From Strix aluco (Eukaryota; Chordata; Aves; Strigiformes; Strigidae), in assembly GCF_031877795.1 (NCBI RefSeq), contig NC_133931.1, forward strand, positions 24,736,264 through 24,800,263: DNA of 64,000 nucleotides. Direction: 5' to 3'. Every line of letters starts with the position of its first letter. Position 1 is the stretch's first letter. Below, one piece after another: positions 49,101-58,100 of this stretch. The notes beneath the pieces were generated by a model, which had not been told where the DNA came from, did not search any database, and saw nothing but the letters and a program-made list of their open reading frames with translations. A program made the translations under genes and the position numbers.

Positions 49101-52100
49101 AACCACCTGAAATATCCATTAGCTGCTTCAGATCCAAGTAAATCCCAAGAACTAAAAAGACAAGAGCTTGTGTGTGGTTAGTTGGCTCGCTTTCTTTACT
49201 ACCCTCTCTTGTCCCCCTTCCCTTTTCACAATCCCATGACTGCAAAGCACAAACCCACCATCTAATACTCCTGTATCTTGATTTCTGCTCAGCAGTGTTT
49301 TCCTTTGCATGTAGCTTCACCCAAAATAAAAGTGTCATGATGCCAAATGTTTCTGAGGAATTATGTGATTCTGTTTCATGTTTCCCACCAGCTGAATGCA
49401 GCTTTTCCTACTGTAGCTTTTCCTAGGTTACAATGTTTTGGTTTCTCTCCCTATTTGTAGTCAAACTTCAGAGGGAGAGGGAGCTCAGGCATATTTTTAT
49501 GTGCAGTACCTTTTCAGTTTCAGTATATAAATGTGGTACCATCTGCTAAGTCTATCAGTGATAAAGTGTGATAGATCCGATAATGTCCAGCTTTCTTTTT
49601 ATGGAGCAGATTCCATAAATCTGCATAGCAGCTCTCCTGGAAACACAAGAAATTAAAAGGAAAATGCTAACTAGAATTTAGCATGTGTTTCTGTGTGAGT
49701 CATATTTTTTGTGACTCATTTGCACAATAGTTGTTAGAATGAGCCACATATACTCATGGAAAAAACATGTGTTAGCCACTTTAAAACAAAATGAGTCTTG
49801 CACTGTTTATTTCTTAGGTTTCTTTTTTTCTGTAGTAAGTATTTTTGCCATTCTAACTTTAGTTGCATTTTTTTTATAAGCTTGAGACTTCCTTGCCATA
49901 TTTAGTCAATGAAATACCAGACCCACCTGGGGTAAAAATGAGCTACTGCTTGCATCTGAGAAATTTAAAGAGCACATCCCTTGTGGCACCTGATCTGTCT
50001 AAGTATTTATTACATTCATACATATTTCTTAAAGGTGCAAACAAAACCAACTGTATGGCTGTGAACATATAAAGCCAGAAGGCTAAACTGCATTTCTAAA
50101 TCACAGAAGAAAAGTGAATATCACTTCCAACATCACTTTAAAATACCATGTCTGGTTTTCTTTTCAATTTTGAAGTAGCTTCAATAATCTAATCTACCTC
50201 TTTCGTCACAATAACTTTCCCTGATCATGTTGTCAAATGTATTGTCTGGAAGCAACATCCCTGGTGTCACTGTGGCTCTTAGGGACTTCTCTAATCTAAT
50301 GCATAATTGCTCTGCAGAGAAAGCCAAGAACTATTCTGAAATAAAACCCAACATGAGAAATACAAGAACGGCAGCACTGCACTGTGAGAAACTTGCAGAA
50401 GGGTGCAAGAAGAGGGCAAACATACCAGCATACTTTCCAAGAGGTCCAAGGCTCAGGGGACTAATTGAGCCGAAGGTGGTTGTTTCTCATACATTTATTT
50501 GTCTGATCTTATTCTGAGCTCCTTTTGAACTTCTGCCCCACACAGCGGGTGGGAGCCAACCTCACTGGACCACGAACCTGGGTGTGGTGGTTTCACATGA
50601 GCCCTTTCTGGCTGCGCTGGGTGATGCTACATCTCCCCTTCATCTGGTACCTGCTACCTTCAGCCCTCTCACCCATGAGGTTTACATAACAGCAAATAAA
50701 TCATCACTCCCTGTGCCCTTTTGCTACCTGGTGTGACACTCCTTTATGTTGCTCCTCCCAGGAGGGATTGTTTGGATCTATTTACCTGCTCTACAACATC
50801 CTTTTTGAGATAGAGCACCAGAAGTGAATGCATGCTTCCAGAGGTGGTAGGCACCCCAACTGGCAAAGAAATCTTTAGATTTCTGGTTTTTCTATTCCTT
50901 GCTTAATATTCTTAGCATTTGATTTACTTGTTTGACCAGAACTGAACAGTAAACTAATATTTTCACAGGTCTATCTATTACAGCTACAAGATCCCCTTTT
51001 CAAGTGGTCATGCTTAGTTCAGAGTCCACTGCAGTGTCTGTGAAACAAGAGTGTGCTTCCTCTGTGCCCACCATTTAGAATTTATCATCACTGAGTTTCT
51101 CTGCCATTTCATTGCTCAGCCACTCAGTGCCATGAGATCCTTCTGCAAAGCTTTCTTGGTTGATTGTTTTTCCTATTTTGAGTGACATTGCAAAAAAAAT
51201 GTTGTTAATTTCCTTCCCCTTCCCAGATCTTTTATGAGTGTACTGAACAGCATGGGTCTCACTGTTGTAAATGATAATTTATCCTTATTCTCTATTTCTT
51301 AGCTACAGTCTGTGAGATGACCTTTTCTCTTGTCCCTACACATCTTAAGGTGTTTTTTAAAGCCTTTGATGAGAGATTCTGCCAAATACCTTTTGAAAAA
51401 CCAAGAAGTCAGTATGAACAGCCTCTCTCTTTTCCACTGGATGCCACACTCCCTCAAGGGATGTATGTGTCATGAGTTCCCCCTACAAGCATTGTGCTTC
51501 TCCATTGTGGCCTGTATGTTTATGTGTTTATCTATGAGATTTTTGGCTTTTTTTCCATAACATCTATCACTTTGCCTTGTATAGCTGTCAGGCTGCCTGG
51601 TCTGTAGTTCCCTAGATCTCTTCTAAAGCCAGACATTCTTCTAAAGCAAGGGACATTCCACCCATGACCAGAAGTAGACTTTATACACGCTAATGTACTT
51701 ACCTTAAAAGCCAAAATGATACTTATGAAAAGGAGGATAATCACAACCAGACATGTAGGGTTCACAGACATAATCTCTTCCTTGTAGGGAAAATTAGCGG
51801 GCTGTATAAGCAAAAATAAGAAAAACACTGGAAGTTAATCTTACGAGTCATTTAAGAGCCATTCAGTAAATGCACTCTATAATTAACAGCTTACAAAACT
51901 TTCTGTGATCTACTAAATTGGGACCTCTCTGCAGCAATAACCAGTTTCAGTAAGTCTGGCTGGAACAGGCATTGCAAAGACTCAGCTGCCAAATGTTCAC
52001 CAGGGGGTTTAGGGGTTTGCTTTTTGCTTTGTATGTGGTGTGAGCTGTTTCTTCTTCTGTAAACACTGGGTTTGTATCTGACACAAACTAGCAAAAGATA

Positions 52101-55100
52101 TCTCTCTGGGAGCTTTGCTGCAGGAAGCCTGCCATCTTGGGCAACGACAGGCAAGTCCTGTGCTTATTAACTAATCATTATATGGGCACTGGTTGCCAAA
52201 TATCAGTGGCAGCTCCTAGAAAGTCAAAGCAGGAAAAGCTGGACACCACGATCCTTTCACCTACATATTTGATCAAAAGACACTGGGTCTATTCTGCTCC
52301 ATCTTATTTTGGCTAAATTTGGACTTGTTAGTCCTGCTGAGTGCTGTCCTGTGGAGGCATGGGTTCTACAGGGAAGCAATGTCATGATTTCAAATTGAAA
52401 TGTGCTCCAGGTCCTTCTATTATCTCCTACATGAAATGGAGGTGCCCAAATTAATCTTCCCACTTAGCACAGGCTCTAATGATTTACAATTGTGAAACAT
52501 TTCAGGATCACTGGATGAAAAACAATCTCTAAAAATTTTACTGTATTTGTTATTGCTTAAAGAAAATACACCGTTTAAAATGAGTGTTCCAAATCGTTTT
52601 GAAATACTGCAAGGCACAAGTTCCTGTTTCAGTTAGAATAAACCATTGTTCACAGACAGAGCTGTTCTCCACAAAAGATAGCTCCGCTGCAACAGTAGCT
52701 CATTATAACTGAATGCATTAGCTCCATCCACACACAACCCCATTTTCCCTTACAGGTCTAATTACTTAACCAGGCCAGCTCTGCATCCTTGTCAGGACAA
52801 TTAACTAGACCAAGCTATAACTATATTCTTGGCAATGATGGTGTAAATGCAGAATAACCCTTTAATAACCCTTATACCAGCACTTGGCCCAGTGCATCAG
52901 GAAATTATTTTTTTTCTGGACATCTGCTAGTGAAAATAGCTCTTCATTTAGCACTTCCATTAACTGTTCAGAGTGGTTAACATTACCAGCAGCTGTAAAT
53001 GTTTGCAGATAAATGTTACATAAGCACATTTTCCACTTCTTGACAGCAATGTTTCTGTTCCTTTACTGAATTTCATGGTGGAAGTTTTTATCACATTATC
53101 TTCTTAGTCAAGGTACCGTTTTTGTAGGAATCTAGCTTGCTATAATTCAATAAGTTGCTTTTTTTTTTTTTCTGGAGAAGGTTATTGCTAAATATAGTGG
53201 ATGTGGTCACCCAGAGACCAAGAAAGCAAGAGTAATATGCCAAGAAAAGATGCACTGAAAAATAAACACAAACCTTATCTACAGAAAATTTAAGTATTAA
53301 TGCCACAGCCTGCCGTCCTGCCTGCAGGAGGGAGGCCATGTATGTGGTTAGAAAGTCCAGTCAGTTAAGGACAGTTACAGTAAAACTACCTCCAAACAAT
53401 TTTTTTAGTACTGACCTACCATTAAAAATCCAGTCAAATGAGTTTGTAAATGTAATAAAAAACTCCTAATGAGGCTTTGGTCCTCCTACACTCTGGTTTT
53501 TGGGAGCCACTCACTGGTCAAAGACTGGATGAGTGCATGCTGGGTTCCTAATATGGATGAGTGCATGCCATAACCTAATGGCCCATTTCCAGACATCAAC
53601 TCAAATGGGATTTGTAGAGGGGCAAGGTAGGCAGGAAAATGACCAAGAAAGTTCCCGCTACCTTGAAGAGCGGGAACATCTGCTAGAGCCATGAGCCCTG
53701 GCCAAGTCTGGGAGCAGCACGTGCTGCTGAGCAGTGCCTGGCCCTCCCTTACATCACCAGTGTTTCAGGTGAAAGGACAATAATTCAGCACAGAAAGCAG
53801 CAAGCCAGGAGAGCATGTGAGGTGCAAATGCTGTGGTTTGTCTCCTTCAGGCTAAGGTTTCTGGATCTCTGTCCTGAAGAGGTGTGAGGTGTAAGCAAGC
53901 TCCAGCGAGGTGGTAGTTACCCCTCCCACAGATTCCCCGGGGAATCTTGGTGTGGGGTGTCAAAACTGAAGCCAGCCCCTCCTGAAGCTTCCCAGCTTGC
54001 TGTGTGGGAGAGAAAGCTTTCAGGGCTGCTATGAATAGCCCAGGGGCATCAGGTCAGCGTGGAAGAAACTCCCTTTGTTTGCTAATCTGGCTGGTGGCAC
54101 CTGCCAACCAGAAGATGTTTAGCAGGCTGGCCTATGAGCAGTCTGATCTTGACTCACAACTACAAACCCTTTCAGTGCAGTGGGAAAATCAATTTATAAA
54201 ACCTGCAGCTTTTGGCAAAGAAGCAGGAAAGATGGTGGGAAGCATCTCATCTGGCTCCAGGCTTGCCCAGGCACCATCATAGATGTGGTGTCATCAGGAG
54301 GCTCTTGGGATCCTCCCATGGCAGTAGCCACCCTCAAAATCTCATTCACTTCCACAGAAAATGGGTACCAACAGCGGTTCAGTTGAATTAAAGACCCATT
54401 GCCCTCCACCGGCTGCAGTGATAAGCTTAAACATTGATGTGGGTGTATGAGGTGGGAAGAGAAATTCTGTTCCTGTTCTGTGGGTTTGCTCTCCTGTGGG
54501 GAGACCAATATATGAAATCCTGCTGCTGGGAAAGCCCTGGGCACTGGTCTCAGTGCTGCAGCTTCTGGAAAAAGCTCAGTGTCAAATGTTGTGCAAGGTT
54601 TGTTGAAGCTGAGGTTGAAATATGGCTGGGTGGGAAAAATCAAGCCTGTCACTGGAAATACAGGAGTGATTTTGCAGCAGGACATGATGAAATTTTCTAT
54701 ATAGACAAGATGTAGTTGTAGGGGTATGGCACTGACATGCTAAAGTCATAATTAAAGTGTCATTTATAACCTTGTCACAGACATGGAGAGGGCTGCATGC
54801 ATAGTAATATACCTTGTAAACTTTCAAATTTAAAAAAATTATTGCTTATACATAACAAAGCTCTATTAGACACTTAAAAAGAATCTAAAACTTGCATGGA
54901 AAATATATTTCTACTGCATCAATATTGTACAAATGCACCAGAAGAATAAAAGTCCAAGGCTGAAGCCCTTCCTCATTTTCAGCCTGCTTGCACAACCTTT
55001 CATGTTTTCCTTTGCCTTGGACCACAAAAAATCCACTTTATAAGATGGTGTGGATTCTCATTCCACAGTTAGAATCCTCTGAGTATCAGAATCTTACAAA

Positions 55101-58100
55101 ATTGAAAGAAAAACGGTAATGTGTCTGTAGAATTTTTAAAGCTCTGTTATGAAGTTAGTAGTACTTCTTTGGAATTATAAAATGGCATTAAAAATTACAG
55201 AAATGATATTCCTTTTTTAAGTTTTAGTTTGTAGGAAAAATTTCTTTAGGTTTAATCTCTTTTATGTTGTCTAGATGTTTCCCCTAGGATTTAAAAGCAT
55301 GACTGATATCACCTGAGTTGATAGACAACAGCATTGCAGGTAGTCCCACAGAAAAGCTATTTAATATACTTTGAAATTTTCTTTAAATGAACTTTAATAG
55401 TCCCGTACTTTAGTAAAAAACAAGTTTGCATAACTCAGTTGCAGACTAGTCTGTTCCCCACCTCCACTTCGATTCATTTAATATACTGTTACCAGATGAC
55501 AGAAGATGAATTGTTTAATTTGAAGGCTTTAGAAAGCCAATATATGTCAAAGATTTAGTGGGGCTAAACAAAAGAAATGTGCTTTAGGTCAAACTGCTTT
55601 AGAGCACTACTGCTCCAAGAACCAAAATGGTTTTTATTTTACACACGCTGGATTTACTGTATGTGAAGCTTTTTGTTTTTCTAGTGACAGTGATAACGAC
55701 CAAGATGTCCAACATAACCCTTAGAAAGTTTTATCACATGCAATTGCCATGCAACATTTCAAATGCTAAATTTGCAACATCTACTTATTTTACATGACCC
55801 TTCATGCTGAGATGCTCTTGCAATTTATGGGAATTCAGGGACACACCTGTATACAACTGGGTATTAAAGAGCAACAAAAAGTTTCCAGAGACACTTGTGC
55901 CACTGAAAGAGGCAGCCAGCATAGGCTGACATTACCAAATACCCTGTGGACACAATGTTCTGTATTTTACAATTGCAACATTTTCAGCTAGGGCTCTGCC
56001 TAGCCTATTGATAGGTACTCATTTATCATCTTGCCAAAAGTACATGGAGGGTTTCACGGTAGCTTGCAACTCATCACTGATAGACTGAAATCTATTCCAG
56101 ATACTAGTGTAGGGAAGTAGAAATGGTTAAAAAATGGGGTTTTCACCTTAGAGCAAGAAAAAAATGTTCTTCTGAGACTTCCAAATATATTCTATTACCT
56201 AATGCACACCTTCTTCCAGATATTCAATAATGGATTTGAAGAACAATTGGGATTTTTCATTTCCCTTATGGAGCTATGCTCCCTAAAATACCATTCCGCA
56301 AGTTCAAAGCAGTTTTGGAGGAAGAAAAACTGTAAGAATGCCAGGAAGAAAAACAACCCTTGATTTCTGCCTACCTTGGCAGACCTCTGCAAAGGGGGTG
56401 AGGGCAAGATGACTCTAGGGCTTATTTATAAATCATCAGCAGGGATCACACCCAACTGGCGTGACTCAGGTCTCACCTACGAGGACAAGGGTATTAACCA
56501 CAGTGTTTGAGATGAAAGACCTCTCTACCATGATTAATATTAAAAGATAGGGAAACAAGTCCATGGGTACAAGCCTGTTTAACAATATTTGAACACTAGC
56601 ACTGCATTGACGGCATTACTGGCAAAAATTTGAAAAGCTTGGTTTTAGTTTCATCTCATTGTGTGTCTGAGTATCTGATACCAGTGGATGTGATCTTCAC
56701 CTTTCCCTTTCCCTTTTGCCCCTTCAGACAGAGCCTATTTGCTCTGAGCCAAATGCAACAACCTTTTGCCAACTGATGTGGCCCTTGCAGGTAAGGGTAC
56801 AAGGGGTTCCTGCTGAGCCACTTGTGCTTGGGACCACAGCTAAAACACAGGAGGCCTGAACAGCTTCAAAGCAGATGCAGAACAGCTTCAAAACAGCTTC
56901 AAATTTTTGTTGAACAGGTGACATTAACTGTAGAAAATTCATCACAACTCTTGGTAGTTTTTGCCAATCACTAATCTCCGCTGTGAATGATAAAACAGAA
57001 ATGACTTCTTGTTTCTAAATCAACTTAACTTGGAATAGCTTTTAGCTACTCACTATCATTATGCTTCACATCTGATTTAAACAGCCTTTTAATACCTCAT
57101 TATTCTGTATATGAAAACTCTTAATGACATCACCTCTTAGTCTTCTTTCTCAGTAAACGAGGCAGGAAAAGCTGATTGTCTCTCATCATACTACAATGTA
57201 TCCAGCTTTTATATAGTTTTTGGAGGAACTTTTCCTCTGACTTCTAAACATTGTTCTTTACAACCAGACACCATAAATAGACAGGTGAAACCTGTATCAC
57301 CAACTGAGAAGGGAAATCTCCTCTCCATTACTATTCATTGCTGGATTTTTCTGTCCTCATGAGCAGCAAAACACCCGGGGATTCTTGTTTTGGTAGACTG
57401 CTTACAGGGTCACTGCCTCCCAGGTACAGTTGCCATACTGTATGCTTATCTGTATTCCCTCATGTTTTTACATATCTTTGCATTTAGCAATGTAGCACAC
57501 ATTAACGGCTGAACTTAGGTTCTCAGTCAAACTCACTCTGGTTAATGGCTCCATCCTTAGTGTTATTTACTTCATTAATCTGTGTCAGCCATGAGTTTTA
57601 TTAGAAGTGATTTTGCTGGGAAAAGTCGCAAGTACTGCCTCTGGGAAATGCAGAGATGTGTTCACTTTGGGCAGTGCAGGGATAGGGTCTTTCAGAGGAT
57701 GACACAGAACAGCTAGATTAGGCTCCTACTGGCAACTGCCCACTAGATCTCTCTAGACAGTGAGCCTGGGGAAGCTCTCCCAAGGCTGATGTTAGCCTTT
57801 CTGAATGGCCTCTTGGGTATCAAGGTTATTAATGGAAGTCAGGAAGAGAGCGAATCTACTGCCGATTCCTGGATGCTTTCCTCTACCCAAAATAGAAACT
57901 CACTGGCAGATGGTCAGCTTGACCATGACCCTTTGCAGTCTGCCAGCTAACCTCTCCTAATCCATTTGATACATCCTTTATCGATTTAGTGTTTTATTGT
58001 TGCTCTGAGCATCATGCTGCGAAGTCAAACATCTCATGAAAGTCTATTATGCCTCTGCCCATCTTTATTGATGAAGCCAGTAATCTTGTCAGTGAAAGAA

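Larger units (their letters stand above)
44108..51702 (-). other. LAPTM4B: LAPTM4B intron 5
   Basis: This 7.6-kb intron holds a plus-strand CR1 at its downstream end, a decayed minus-strand CR1 at its upstream end, and two related AP-1 palindromes. Bases 46.4-49.6 kb look like unique sequence with short spurious frames. Confidence 0.9.
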
